A DNA stretch of 55,739 bases from JBHIBA01 sp046758845 (GTDB lineage Bacteria > UBA8248 > JACPRG01 > G963555815), in contig JBHIBA010000002.1 of assembly GCA_046758845.1 (NCBI GenBank), positions 1 to 55,739 of the forward strand. Reading direction: 5' to 3'. The translations under genes and the position numbers were made by a program. The notes beneath the pieces were generated by a model that was not told where the DNA came from, did not search any database, and saw only the letters and a program-made list of their open reading frames with translations. The first letter of the stretch is position 1. Each line of letters begins with the position of its first letter. Shown here one piece after another: positions 18,622 through 27,724 of this stretch.

Positions 18622-19144
18622 GCCTGCGGGCCGGGGGGTCGGGCTGCTGGCGGTCTTCCTGGCCCTGGCTCTCTCCGCCTGCGGCTATCACTTTCAAGGA
18701 GCCGGAGGTTCTACTCTCCCGGCGCACATCAAGAAGATCCACATCCCCATCTTCGACAACCAGACATTGGAGCAGGGGATTGAAGTGCGCCTCAGCGACG
18801 CCATCCGAACCGTGATCATCAGCGACGGGCGCGTCTCCCTGGCCAACGACCTTTCGGATGCGGACGCCCTGTTGCAGGGGCAGGTCCTTCAATTCCGTCT
18901 CCGCCCCATCGCCTTCACCCGAGGCGACCGTACTCGGGAGTTCCGGCTGCGGATGACCCTTCGGGTTTCTCTCAGGGACCTGATCGACGAGAAAATCGTC
19001 TTCCGCCAGACCATCGTGGCCGACCGGGAATACCGGGTTTCAGGGGACGTGAGCACCAATGAGCAAGCCCAGACGGAGGCGGCCCGGCTGGCCTCGGAGG
19101 ACATCGCCCGAGAGCTCCAGGGCCTGATGATTGAAGGGTTCTGA
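18608..19144 (+). CDS. lptE: LptE-like LPS-assembly lipoprotein
   Basis: LptE plugs the LptD barrel that inserts LPS into the outer membrane. The 178-residue product has a signal peptide with hydrophobic core LLAVFLALALS and a lipobox LSAC-GYHF, giving a mature N-terminal lipidated cysteine at about residue 25. The C-GYHF start, an IPIFDNQT-like strand and the C-terminal ...EDIARELQGLMIEGF are typical of LptE. ATG 18608 lies inside the end of leuS. The order leuS-lptE-holA is the same as in E. coli, which supports the call despite low sequence conservation. Confidence 0.88.
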   Translation: MWSSKPAGRGVGLLAVFLALALSACGYHFQGAGGSTLPAHIKKIHIPIFDNQTLEQGIEVRLSDAIRTVIISDGRVSLANDLSDADALLQGQVLQFRLRPIAFTRGDRTREFRLRMTLRVSLRDLIDEKIVFRQTIVADREYRVSGDVSTNEQAQTEAARLASEDIARELQGLMIEGF

Positions 19145-20258
19145 GTTGGCGTCCGTCCCCGGCGTCGCGTTCGGCGAAGCGTTGAAAGCCCTTCAGGCGG
19201 GCCGAATCGCTTCCCTTTACCTCCTGCACGGCGAGGAGGAGTATCTTCAGGAAGAACTCCTGGCCCAGATTCGATCCCGCTTGCTCGATCCGGCGACCGA
19301 AGACTTGAACCACCAAAGGCTTGACGCCGAGGATTGCGCCCCCGAGGACATCCGGACCGCCGCCGAAACCCTGCCCTTCCTGGGGACGCACAGGCTGGTG
19401 GTCGTTCGAAGGTCGCAGTGGTTGGAACAGAAGGTAGGGGAGCTGAAACCCGTTCTCGAAAACCCGCCTGATTCGGCCTGTCTGGTGTTGCTGTCGTCTA
19501 CTTCTTTGAAGGCTTCGAGCCCGTTGCTCAAGATCGCACGGAAGAGCGGTGTCGCCGTATCCACCGAACCTCTGAAGGGCAAGACGCTGGGCGCTGAGGT
19601 GAGGCGGATGGCCTCGCGTCTGGGATTCTCCTTAGGGCCCGAGGCGCTCGCCCTTTTGCTGGACCGGACGGGGGGCTCGCTTCGTCGCGCCGCGTCGGAA
19701 TTGGAGAAACTGTCCTTGCACGTGGACGACGCAAAGGAGACCGGCCGGGAAGAGACAGGTCCCGCGCCGGAAGTTTCCCTGAAGAAAGTCGCCGCGGTGG
19801 TGGATGATGGCCGCACGGAGAACCTGTTCGACCTGTCCGACGCGTTGGGCGCCCGCGAGGCCGCCCAGGCCCTCGAGGCGCTCCAGCGACTTCTTCGGCC
19901 GCAGCACAACTCCTCCGCCATCATCGCGGCGATGGGCAGGCACTTTGTCAGGTTGCTGGAAGCCAGGGCGTTGCTGGACGAGGGCGTGCCCGTCGCGGCG
20001 GTGCCCCGAAGGCTGGGCGGCCATCCCTTCTATGCGGGCAAGCTGACCGATCAAGCGCTGCGCTTCTCGGATGCGGAGCTTCGAGGAGCGGTGGAGCGGT
20101 TGCAACGGACCGATGTCCGGCTCAAGGGCAGCGGCCTGCCGGATTGGGCCCTGTTGGAGGAGTTGACGCTTGCCCTTTGCGGGACGGGCGGGGGAGGGGA
20201 GAAGGACGACCTCAGGAAGAGGAGGTCTGCTCCTGCAAAGCGTGCACCCGCCGGCTGA
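19131..20258 (+). CDS. holA: DNA polymerase III delta subunit
   Basis: HolA is the wrench of the clamp loader, opening the beta clamp. The 375 residues show the delta N-terminal pattern (SLYLLHGEEEYLQEELLAQIR), a degenerate AAA+ fold without P-loop as expected, ETLPFLGTHRLVVVR, and the C-terminal collar helices. TTG 19131 overlaps lptE by 14 bases; TTG 19146 just after the lptE stop is an equally possible start. The 3' end overlaps, on the opposite strand, the last 47 bases of rpsT. Confidence 0.92.
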   Translation: MKGSELASVPGVAFGEALKALQAGRIASLYLLHGEEEYLQEELLAQIRSRLLDPATEDLNHQRLDAEDCAPEDIRTAAETLPFLGTHRLVVVRRSQWLEQKVGELKPVLENPPDSACLVLLSSTSLKASSPLLKIARKSGVAVSTEPLKGKTLGAEVRRMASRLGFSLGPEALALLLDRTGGSLRRAASELEKLSLHVDDAKETGREETGPAPEVSLKKVAAVVDDGRTENLFDLSDALGAREAAQALEALQRLLRPQHNSSAIIAAMGRHFVRLLEARALLDEGVPVAAVPRRLGGHPFYAGKLTDQALRFSDAELRGAVERLQRTDVRLKGSGLPDWALLEELTLALCGTGGGGEKDDLRKRRSAPAKRAPAG

Positions 20259-20493
20259 GCCGGGAGACCTTGCGCGACGCCGTCTTCCGATGAATCACCC
20301 CTTTCGACGCGGTCCGGCCGATCGTCTGGATGGCGTTGGTCAGGGCGTCCTGCGAGGCCTGGGCGTCACCCTGCTCGAGCGCCGCATGAACCTTCTTCAC
20401 GGCTGTCCGGTAGCGGGTCCGGAAGCCCTGATTGCGCGCCCTGCTCTTTCTGTTCTTGTGGATGGCCTTCAAAACCGACTTGCTGCGGGGCAT
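20212..20493 (-). CDS. rpsT: 30S ribosomal protein S20
   Basis: The 93-residue basic protein is S20, which binds 16S rRNA at the base of the small subunit. It starts MPRSKSVLKAIHKNRKSRAR and keeps the helical, Arg/Lys-rich pattern with SKGVIHRKTASRKVSRLSRRV. Start ATG has GGAG about 9 bases upstream on the reverse strand. It is the only reverse-strand gene in the first 53 kb and is divergent to murJ, as in many bacteria. Its last codons overlap the end of holA tail to tail. Confidence 0.96.
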   Translation of the reverse strand: MPRSKSVLKAIHKNRKSRARNQGFRTRYRTAVKKVHAALEQGDAQASQDALTNAIQTIGRTASKGVIHRKTASRKVSRLSRRVHALQEQTSSS

Positions 20494-20541
20494 TGCAGAA
20501 TCTCCAAAGTCGCGATTTTCTCTATATCCTGTGCTCGTCCA

Positions 20542-20569
20542 AATATAAGGGTTTGACGCCCTTTGTCAA
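20542..20569 (-). promoter_or_regulatory. Sigma-70-type promoter for rpsT
   Basis: Read on the reverse strand, a consensus -35 TTGACA (20569-20564) and a near-consensus -10 TATATT (20547-20542) are separated by 16 bases. The predicted start near 20535 gives a leader of about 42 bases before the rpsT ATG at 20493. This is the best-scoring promoter by eye in the window and fits strong ribosomal protein expression. Confidence 0.8.
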
Positions 20570-20629
20570 GGATTGACCGCGCGGCCCGCGCGGCTCTCAA
20601 GGATCCTGCACCGGATGGAAAGAGAGAAG

Positions 20630-22225
20630 ATGAACCGGGGAGCACGGTTGGCGCGTTCGGCGGGCGTCGTCAGCGGGGCCACGCTGGTGAGCCGCGTCTT
20701 CGGATTCATCCGGGACATGATCGTCGCCAACGCGTTCGGAGCCAGCATGAGCGCGGACGCGTTCTACGTGGCGTTCGGCATTCCAAATCTTCTTCGGAAT
20801 TTCTTTGCCGAAGGGGCCCTGTCGGCGGCTTTTATCCCCGTCTTTACGCGGGAACGCACCAACCGGGGGGACGAGGCCGCCCGGCGCCTGAGCGGAGCCC
20901 TGATGGTTTCCCTCGCCCTGATCTTAGCCGTCGTCACCCTCCTGGGCGTCCTGGCCGCTCCTTATGTGGTGCGCATCCTTGTTCCGGGATTCACCGGCAA
21001 CCCCTCCAAGTATGCGCTCACCGTCACCTTGACCCGGATCATGTTCCCGTTCATCTTCTTCATCGGGCTGGCCGCCATCTCAGCGGGCATCCTCAACATC
21101 GTGGGGCACTTCTTGACGCCCGCCCTGACGCCGGTTTTTTTCAATCTGTCGATGATCGCTTGCGCCCTCTGGCTGGCCCCCTCATTGGACAAGCCTGTGG
21201 CCGGGCTGGCGTGGGGAGTGGTCATCGGTGGGGCGGCCCAATGGGTCGTCCAGTTGAAACCCCTTCACACGAGGAGGCAGATCCCCCGTTGGCGCTGGGA
21301 GCCGTTGCACCCAGGATCGCGCCGGGTCGCGGGCCTGATGGTCCCCGCCCTTTTCGGTTTTTCCATCGCCCAGATCAGCACCCTGGTGGACCGGTTTCTG
21401 GCGTCCTTCCTGGCCGAGGGGAGCATTTCCTTCCTGTACTATGCAAACCGTCTTCTCCAGTTTCCCCTGGGGGTCTTCGGCATCGCCCTGAGCATCGCCT
21501 TCTTCCCGGCCCTCGCCTCTCACGCCGCCCGGAAAGAGGAGGGCGCCCTGGTGGAGACCCTGGGAGAGGGGCTGCGTCTGATCCTGTTCGTCTGTCTTCC
21601 ATCGGCGGTGGGCCTGGCCATTTTGGCTTCCCCCATCATTCAGGTCCTGTTCGAGCGCGGGGCCTTCACGGCAACGGACACGGCCATGACGGCCCGGGCG
21701 GTCATCGCCTACGCCGCCGGTCTGGTCGCATACGCCGGGGTGAAGATCATCGTCTCGGCCTTCTATTCGCTTCAGGACACGCGCACTCCGGTGAGAATCG
21801 CCGCCTGGGTTCTCATGGCGAACGTGGCGCTGAATCTCCTGTTGATGATCCCGCTGAAACATGCCGGTCTGGCGCTGGCCAGCGCACTGTGCGCCTACCT
21901 GAACGTCGGGTTGTTGCTGCGGTCCCTTCGCCGCCGGCTGGGGCCTTTGAGAGGGCGCGCGATCCTCGGATCGCTCCTTCGGATTTTGCCGCCCACCGGC
22001 GTCCTGGCGGCGGTGGTCTACGGGGTGAATCGGATGATCTATGTGCCGTCCGGTTCCCTGGCCGGGCGGGCCGGTGCGTTGGCCGCCTGTCTTGTCGCGG
22101 GCGCTTCTGTCTACCTCCTGACGGCGAGAGCGATGGGCTGTCCGGAGCTTTCCATCCTGCGCGAGAGCCTTCGCGGGCGGGAGGTGAAGGAACCTCTCCC
22201 GTCGCTGGATTTGAACCCGCCGTGA
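20630..22225 (+). CDS. murJ: Lipid II flippase MurJ
   Basis: MurJ moves lipid II across the inner membrane for peptidoglycan synthesis. From ATG 20630 the protein is 531 residues with about 14 hydrophobic segments, the MOP-superfamily layout. Motifs include the N-terminal SGATLVSRVFGFIRDMIVA and FYVAFGIPNLLRNFFAEGALSAAFIP, both conserved in MurJ. I prefer ATG 20630, preceded by the purine tract GGAAAGAGAG, over ATG 20615 or TTG 20573. It lies divergent to rpsT and is followed by a xerD-type gene. Confidence 0.95.
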   Translation: MNRGARLARSAGVVSGATLVSRVFGFIRDMIVANAFGASMSADAFYVAFGIPNLLRNFFAEGALSAAFIPVFTRERTNRGDEAARRLSGALMVSLALILAVVTLLGVLAAPYVVRILVPGFTGNPSKYALTVTLTRIMFPFIFFIGLAAISAGILNIVGHFLTPALTPVFFNLSMIACALWLAPSLDKPVAGLAWGVVIGGAAQWVVQLKPLHTRRQIPRWRWEPLHPGSRRVAGLMVPALFGFSIAQISTLVDRFLASFLAEGSISFLYYANRLLQFPLGVFGIALSIAFFPALASHAARKEEGALVETLGEGLRLILFVCLPSAVGLAILASPIIQVLFERGAFTATDTAMTARAVIAYAAGLVAYAGVKIIVSAFYSLQDTRTPVRIAAWVLMANVALNLLLMIPLKHAGLALASALCAYLNVGLLLRSLRRRLGPLRGRAILGSLLRILPPTGVLAAVVYGVNRMIYVPSGSLAGRAGALAACLVAGASVYLLTARAMGCPELSILRESLRGREVKEPLPSLDLNPP

Positions 22226-22250
22226 GCGGGGTCCCGCCGATGAGGGGTCG

Positions 22251-23174
22251 ATGAACGATTCGGATCTCCTGCGGTCCTATCTAGATTACCTGGCGGCTGA
22301 GCTCCGGCTTTCGGAGAACACCCTTCTGGCGTATCGGAGGGACGTGGAGGGTTTTTTGCGGCTCCATCGGGAGAGGACCGATTCGCCGCTCCCCTCGCTC
22401 ACCCGGGCGGACTTGCTGGAGTTCCTGGAGGACCTTCGCTCCCGCGGGGCGTCTGCGCGGACCCTGCGCCGCAAGCTCTCCGCCCTCCGGGGCTTTTGCC
22501 GCTTCTTGACGGTAGAGGGCCACTTGGCGGAAGACCCGTCGGTGGATGTCCACACGCCCGGCGCCGGGCGACCCCTGCCCAAATTCCTCGCTCTCTCCGA
22601 GGTGGACCGGTTGCTGGCCCAGGCGGACCCGTCAACCGTCCCGGGCTGTAGAGATGCGGCCATGCTGGAAACGTTGTACGCAACCGGCCTTCGAGTGTCC
22701 GAGCTCTTGGGCCTCACCCTGCCCAGGGTGAACCTGGAGGTAGGTTTTCTGAGCACGTTGGGCAAAGGGAAGAAGGAGCGCATCGTTCCGTTGGGCGAGG
22801 AGGCGAAGGAAAAGGTCGAACGCTATGTGGCCTGGGCGAGGGAGGAGCTTCTGCAAAGGCGCCGGCGGCTGCGCGGGCGAGAGACCGCTGGGGAGGAGAT
22901 GACGCTTTTCCTCAACCGGAAGGGGTTTCCCATGTCCCGCGTCGGATTCTGGAAAATCCTGAAGGGGTACGCCTTGAAGGCGAACATTCAGCACGCAGTG
23001 AGCCCGCACACGCTGCGCCATTCCTTTGCGACTCACCTGCTGACGCGGGGCGCCGATCTCCGCTCGGTCCAAATGATGCTGGGTCACGCGGACATTTCGA
23101 CCACGCAGATTTACACCCATGTCACGCAGGAGAGACTTAAAGTAATGTTGAAAGAATATCATCCAAGGGGTTGA
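22251..23174 (+). CDS. xerD: Tyrosine recombinase XerC/XerD
   Basis: The 307-residue site-specific recombinase resolves chromosome dimers at dif. The N-terminal SAM-like DNA-binding domain (1-100) precedes the catalytic domain with R148 (TGLRVSELLGL), H253-x-x-R256 (SPHTLRHSFATH), LGHADIS and nucleophile Y288 (TTQIYTHV). All pentad residues are present. XerD is slightly preferred over XerC by the wording of the catalytic motifs; only one Xer gene is visible here. Its ATG is 25 bases after murJ. No phage or integron context is seen, so a housekeeping role is likely. Confidence 0.93.
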   Translation: MNDSDLLRSYLDYLAAELRLSENTLLAYRRDVEGFLRLHRERTDSPLPSLTRADLLEFLEDLRSRGASARTLRRKLSALRGFCRFLTVEGHLAEDPSVDVHTPGAGRPLPKFLALSEVDRLLAQADPSTVPGCRDAAMLETLYATGLRVSELLGLTLPRVNLEVGFLSTLGKGKKERIVPLGEEAKEKVERYVAWAREELLQRRRRLRGRETAGEEMTLFLNRKGFPMSRVGFWKILKGYALKANIQHAVSPHTLRHSFATHLLTRGADLRSVQMMLGHADISTTQIYTHVTQERLKVMLKEYHPRG

Positions 23175-23305
23175 ATTTCACGCTGTTATCTAATAAGTAG
23201 CGGACTGGGGCATTTCCAGAAAGATTTCCTGTTTGCGAGGGTAGAGTCTGTCTGATATGGTGGATTTCGCCGTTGGCTTGAAAGGGCGGACGGGAGAGAT
23301 ATATT

Positions 23306-24334
23306 TTGGAGGAATCGATCGTCCGAAAGATTCGGCTGGTTGACCCGGACAGAGCGAGGGACCTTTTCGGAATACACGACGAGCACCTGAGGCGATTGGA
23401 AGCCATGTTCGGGGTCCAACTTGCCGTCGAGGACGGGGAACTCGAAGTCCTGGGCGATCCCGGCCCCGTCGCCTCTGTCGAGCGGCTGTTGACCGGCCTT
23501 CAGGCGGTCCTGGCCGAAGGATATGAGTTGTCCTCTCAGGACCTGCAAGTCATCGCCCGCGCCCACCAGCAAGACGCCCGGATCGACCTCAAGGAGCTTT
23601 TCGCCTGGCACATCCGCACCGGGGGCAAACGCCGCTACGTCGTGCCCAAAAGTGTGGGTCAGCGCAAGTACGTCGAGGCCATGCGCCGGCGCGACGTTGT
23701 GGTGAGCATCGGCCCGGCGGGCACGGGGAAGACCTACCTGGCCGTGGCCCTCGCAGTGGAAGGACTCCTGCAAAAGTCCTACAGCCGGGTCGTCCTGACG
23801 CGGCCGGCGGTGGAGGCGGGGGAACGTCTGGGGTATCTGCCGGGAGATATTGCCGAGAAGATCCATCCCTTCTTGCGGCCCCTTTATGACGCCCTGAACG
23901 AATTGATGGATAGCGAAAAGGTCCAGCACCTGATCGAGCGGGGGAATATCGAAATCGCCCCGCTGGCCTACATGCGGGGGCGGACCCTCAACGACTCCTT
24001 CATCATCATGGACGAGGCCCAGAACTCCACCCCCGAGCAGATGAAGATGTTCCTGACGCGGTTGGGATTCGGGTCCAAATCCGTCATCACGGGGGACATC
24101 ACCCAGGTGGACCTTCCCGGCGACAGGGGTTCTGGACTCATCCAGATCCAGGAAGTCCTGGAGGACATCAAGGACATTGAATTCATTTACTTCACCGAAA
24201 AGGACGTTGTCCGTCATCCCCTGGTGCAGGAGGTCATTAAGGCCTATGAGCGTTACGGCCAGCGAAGGGTTCGCGATGGCCGGCGGCGAAAGGGCCTGAA
24301 GGAGCGCGGAGAAGATGACCAAAGCCAACGGTGA
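23306..24334 (+). CDS. phoH: PhoH-like ATPase
   Basis: The 342-residue protein has a short KH-like N-terminal region (about 5-100) and a PhoH ATPase domain with Walker A GPAGTGKT (136-143) and Walker B FIIMDEAQN (D236). PhoH-like proteins are thought to act in RNA metabolism with YbeY; substrates are not settled. The start is TTG 23306, preceded by GGGAGAG at about 9 bases. It is followed, with 20 bases of overlap, by pgpH and then ybeY, a common conserved trio. Confidence 0.92.
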   Translation: MEESIVRKIRLVDPDRARDLFGIHDEHLRRLEAMFGVQLAVEDGELEVLGDPGPVASVERLLTGLQAVLAEGYELSSQDLQVIARAHQQDARIDLKELFAWHIRTGGKRRYVVPKSVGQRKYVEAMRRRDVVVSIGPAGTGKTYLAVALAVEGLLQKSYSRVVLTRPAVEAGERLGYLPGDIAEKIHPFLRPLYDALNELMDSEKVQHLIERGNIEIAPLAYMRGRTLNDSFIIMDEAQNSTPEQMKMFLTRLGFGSKSVITGDITQVDLPGDRGSGLIQIQEVLEDIKDIEFIYFTEKDVVRHPLVQEVIKAYERYGQRRVRDGRRRKGLKERGEDDQSQR

Positions 24335-26810
24335 GGGGCGCAAAAGGTCTTCCTCGTTCCGAAAGGGCGATCCGAGGCGGAGCGCCCGGCTGACTCAATG
24401 GGCCGTCGCCCTCGGTCTGCTCATCTGCTTGACTTTCCTGATGATCCCCCGCGGAACGCTCCCCTCCAAGCAACTGGACGTGGGCGACATCGTCCCCAGA
24501 GACATCAAGGCGACCCGCGACATTCTCGTGGAAGACATCGATTCCACCGCCCAGATCAAGAAAGCGGCCGGGGAGGTCGTCAAGGAGGTCTTCGACCTCG
24601 ACCCCAAGCTCCCCGACACCATCACCCGCAGAGTCCGCTCGGCGTTCGAAAACGTCCGCAAGGGTTACGAGACCTACGCCGCCGATGTGATCGCTCAACG
24701 GGAGGTGAAGGCGGAAGACTCGGCAGGAAAGGGCGACGAGACGAATCCCACCGCCTCGGCAAAGGTCGAGGTGGGTCCGGCGGAGCTGGCCGCCCAGTTC
24801 GAAAGGACTCAGGCCTTCAAAACGCTGGAGTCCGAATTTTTCGAGACGCTGAGACTCAAGCCTTCTCCTGATCTCGTGCGCTTCCTTCGAGCCAAGCGGT
24901 ATGACCCGACGCTGGCCGAGGGCGTGGGCTTTTTGTTGCGCGCGGCGCTGGAACCGGGAACCGTGAGCAACAAAAAACTTCTGGAGGCCCACACGGGCAA
25001 GGGGATCTCCATCCAGGTGGTGGGCGAGAAGGGACTCCAGGAAGTCAGCGACATTCATCGGTTCCGGGACCTCAAAGAGGCCGCCCAGGGCCTTGCCGCT
25101 TTGGCCCGGCAGTCGGAGATCGGTTCCAACCGCCGAGAGCGGCGGCACATCGTGCTCTTGGCGAGCCGCCTCCTCGAACCCAACCTCACTGTAAACAGAC
25201 AGGCCACCGAAAGCCTGCGGGAGAAGGCGCGCCAGGAGGCCAAGCCGGTTTTCTTCCAGATCAAGAAAGGCGAGATGATCGCCCGAGAGGGAGAGCGACT
25301 TATCCCTCAGCAAGTGGTGAAGCTCCGAGGTCTTGCGGCCCAGGAAGAGAAGCGCGGATTCGTCGGGTACATCTTGGGGACCGCTTTGCTCATCGCTATC
25401 GCCCTGACCTTGGCGGCCATCTATCTCCTGCGTTTCAAGGCCAAATTGGTGCAGTCCCCCCGAAGGGTCGTCCTGATGGGGGTGATTCTCCTGGGGACAG
25501 TGATCCTCATCCAGGCGTTCATGCAAGTGGGACTGACGTTCTCCGAGGCGCTGGGCAACGTGGACGCCCTCAGCTATTACTACGCCATCCCGTTCGCCAC
25601 GGGGGCGATGCTGGCCGCCATTCTGCTTGACCTGGAGGTCGCGCTGCTGTTTTCCGCCCTCACGGCTTTTCTTGCGGGCTTCTTGCTGCCTCAAACCTTC
25701 GGTCTTCCCCTTGCGGCCCTGGTGGGGGGACTGGTGGCCAGCTTCCGGGTCCGTTATTACCGCCGGCGTTCCAGCATCCTTATGACGGGACTCCTGGTCG
25801 GAGTGGCCAACGTAGCCGTGGTCGTCGCCCTTCATTTGGTGGAAGGGAGCTTGCTCTCCACCGACGGGTGGTTCGTGGTCCTGATGGGGATCACCGGAGG
25901 GGCGATTGCGGGGATTATCGTCTCGGCCAGCCTGCCTCTTTTGGAATCGATGTTCAGCATCACCTCGGACATCAAGCTCCTGGAGCTGGGAGACATGGAC
26001 CATGCCCTCCTGCGTCAGTTGGTGATGAGGGCCCCGGGGACCTATCACCACAGTGTGGTCGTCGGCAGCCTGGCGGAAGAAGCGGCCGAGCGGATCGGCG
26101 CCAACCCCCTTCTGGTCCGGGTCGCCGCCTATTACCACGACATCGGGAAGATCCGTAAGCCCGAGTACTTCATCGAGAATCTCTCCGTCGCGGAGAACAA
26201 ACACGACCGTCTGGCCCCCCGGATGAGCGCCCTCATCCTCATCTCCCACGTCAAAGACGGAATCGAGATGGCCCGGAACCACAAACTGCCCGAGCAGATC
26301 ATCGACTTCATCCCGCAGCACCATGGCACGAGCCCCATCAGCTATTTCTACAACAAGGCCCTGCAAATGGAGGGTTCCTCCCACAAGACGGTCAATGAGG
26401 ACGACTTCCGCTACCCGGGCCCGAAGCCCCAAAGCCGGGAGACGGGGATTCTCCTGCTCGCGGACGGCGTGGAGGCCGCCTCGCGCACGTTGGTCGATCC
26501 CACCCCAGCGCGAATCCACAATGTGGTGAGAAACATCGTGGCCCGCATCTTCGCCCAGGGACAGCTGGATGACTGCGAACTGACCCTTCGAGACTTGAAC
26601 CTCATCACCCAGGCCTTCGTCCGGATCCTGACGGGGATCTTTCACCAGCGGGTCGTCTATCCCCAAATGGGACGGCAGGGCCAACTTGAGCTCGAGGCCC
26701 ACCTGGATGCCGACAACGGTGGCGAACAAGCAACGGACGGCCAAGATCGACCGGCGCTGGATCGCGAGCCAAGTCCGGAAGTTGTTAAAACTTCTGGGCT
26801 GTCCGGGTGA
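24315..26810 (+). CDS. pgpH: 7TM-HD family phosphohydrolase (PgpH-type)
   Basis: The 831-residue membrane protein has one N-terminal transmembrane helix (about 28-45), a large extracytoplasmic 7TMR-HDED domain (about 55-345), seven transmembrane helices (about 350-545), and a cytoplasmic HD domain with H608-D609 (YYHDIGKIRKPEYF). Listeria PgpH of this architecture hydrolyses the second messenger c-di-AMP; here the same activity is inferred. ATG 24315 overlaps phoH by 20 bases. Whether this genome makes c-di-AMP cannot be judged from the window. An ordinary member, complete in length. Confidence 0.92.
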   Translation: MTKANGEGRKRSSSFRKGDPRRSARLTQWAVALGLLICLTFLMIPRGTLPSKQLDVGDIVPRDIKATRDILVEDIDSTAQIKKAAGEVVKEVFDLDPKLPDTITRRVRSAFENVRKGYETYAADVIAQREVKAEDSAGKGDETNPTASAKVEVGPAELAAQFERTQAFKTLESEFFETLRLKPSPDLVRFLRAKRYDPTLAEGVGFLLRAALEPGTVSNKKLLEAHTGKGISIQVVGEKGLQEVSDIHRFRDLKEAAQGLAALARQSEIGSNRRERRHIVLLASRLLEPNLTVNRQATESLREKARQEAKPVFFQIKKGEMIAREGERLIPQQVVKLRGLAAQEEKRGFVGYILGTALLIAIALTLAAIYLLRFKAKLVQSPRRVVLMGVILLGTVILIQAFMQVGLTFSEALGNVDALSYYYAIPFATGAMLAAILLDLEVALLFSALTAFLAGFLLPQTFGLPLAALVGGLVASFRVRYYRRRSSILMTGLLVGVANVAVVVALHLVEGSLLSTDGWFVVLMGITGGAIAGIIVSASLPLLESMFSITSDIKLLELGDMDHALLRQLVMRAPGTYHHSVVVGSLAEEAAERIGANPLLVRVAAYYHDIGKIRKPEYFIENLSVAENKHDRLAPRMSALILISHVKDGIEMARNHKLPEQIIDFIPQHHGTSPISYFYNKALQMEGSSHKTVNEDDFRYPGPKPQSRETGILLLADGVEAASRTLVDPTPARIHNVVRNIVARIFAQGQLDDCELTLRDLNLITQAFVRILTGIFHQRVVYPQMGRQGQLELEAHLDADNGGEQATDGQDRPALDREPSPEVVKTSGLSG

Positions 26811-27231
26811 GGACCTCAGCGTACTCCTGGTTGATGACGACCTGATGGCTGAGCTCAACGGCCGCTACCGGGCAGAGAGAAGGCCGACCGACGTTTTGGC
26901 CTTTCCGATGCGGGGGGGCGCTTTTCCAGAACATGCGAAGGGCCTTCTCGGCGACGTCGTCATCTCCGTGGAGACCGCCCGGCGTCAAGCCCGGCCCAGA
27001 CGGCCAGCCCGCCCGAACGCGCCCGAGACAATACCGCCGGGGGAAGTCCGGGACGGGGACCCTTTGGGCGATGAAGTCCTCCGCCTCCTCATCCACGGGA
27101 CGCTCCATCTCTTGGGACACGACCATGAGACTCGGCAAGCGGCTCGAACCATGAGGTCAAAGGAGAGACGGTGCCTTCAGGCCCTGGGGACCCCAGGAAA
27201 GGCGGACCTTGACGAAGAGAGAGCGATGTGA
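26707..27231 (+). CDS. ybeY: Endoribonuclease YbeY
   Basis: YbeY is a zinc-dependent endoribonuclease needed for 16S rRNA 3' maturation and ribosome quality control. The C-terminal zinc motif is intact (HGTLHLLGHDHE, three histidines), as are RPTDVLAFP and LLGDVVISVETARRQA. Between that helix and the zinc motif lies an unusual Pro/Arg-rich insertion of about 18 residues (PRRPARPNAPETIPPG). ATG 26707 gives 174 residues and overlaps pgpH by 104 bases; GTG 26719 is an alternative. The overlap is large but the frame is clearly coding. Confidence 0.9.
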   Translation: MPTTVANKQRTAKIDRRWIASQVRKLLKLLGCPGEDLSVLLVDDDLMAELNGRYRAERRPTDVLAFPMRGGAFPEHAKGLLGDVVISVETARRQARPRRPARPNAPETIPPGEVRDGDPLGDEVLRLLIHGTLHLLGHDHETRQAARTMRSKERRCLQALGTPGKADLDEERAM

Positions 27232-27722
27232 AGCGTCTATGGGCCCCTTGGCGAATGGCGTACGTGAAGGGGGAGGGTTCGGAGGGCGGATGCTTCTTTT
27301 GCCGGAAGATGGCGGAAGAAGACCGGGACGCCGAAAATTACGTGCTGTGCCGATCGGAGCTGGCCTTCGTCATCATGAACGTCTTCCCCTACAGCAACGG
27401 CCACATCATGGTATCGCCCCGGCGCCACACGGGCGACTTCTTTGACCTGAGCGACCGGGAGATGGTTGAACTCATGCGCCTCACCCGTAGTTGCACCCGC
27501 ATCCTCCAGGAGACCCTGGAGCCGCACGGCTTCAACCTGGGCCTGAATCTGGGGGAGGCGGCGGGGGCGGGAGTCACCGACCATCTGCACGTTCACATCG
27601 TTCCGCGCTGGAAGGGCGATACGAATTTCATGCCGGTCCTGGCCGACGTGAAGGTGATCCCCGATCACTTAAGCAGCACCTACCAGATGTTGAAGCGGTC
27701 TTTCGAAAAGGTCGAAAAGTAG
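27228..27722 (+). CDS. HIT-family nucleotide hydrolase or phosphorylase
   Basis: The 164-residue protein has the histidine triad H119-L-H121-V-H123 (DHLHVHIVPRW) and the N-terminal CFFC pair typical of the Fhit-like/Ap4A-phosphorylase-like bacterial branch. Such proteins cleave dinucleoside polyphosphates or AMP conjugates. The order LWAPWRMAYV at the start is diagnostic of this branch. Start GTG 27228 overlaps the ybeY stop by 4 bases. The natural substrate is unknown. Confidence 0.9.
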   Translation: MKRLWAPWRMAYVKGEGSEGGCFFCRKMAEEDRDAENYVLCRSELAFVIMNVFPYSNGHIMVSPRRHTGDFFDLSDREMVELMRLTRSCTRILQETLEPHGFNLGLNLGEAAGAGVTDHLHVHIVPRWKGDTNFMPVLADVKVIPDHLSSTYQMLKRSFEKVEK

Positions 27723-27724
27723 AA

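Noticed and set aside
22251..23174. Tyrosine recombinase as sign of an integrated element
   Set aside because: Full Xer-type length and motifs, with housekeeping neighbours on both sides and no attachment site or phage genes.
24237..26858. 873-residue open frame opposite pgpH
   Set aside because: Antisense shadow of a well-supported membrane protein gene; Gln/His/Asp/Gly-rich translation without recognisable domains.
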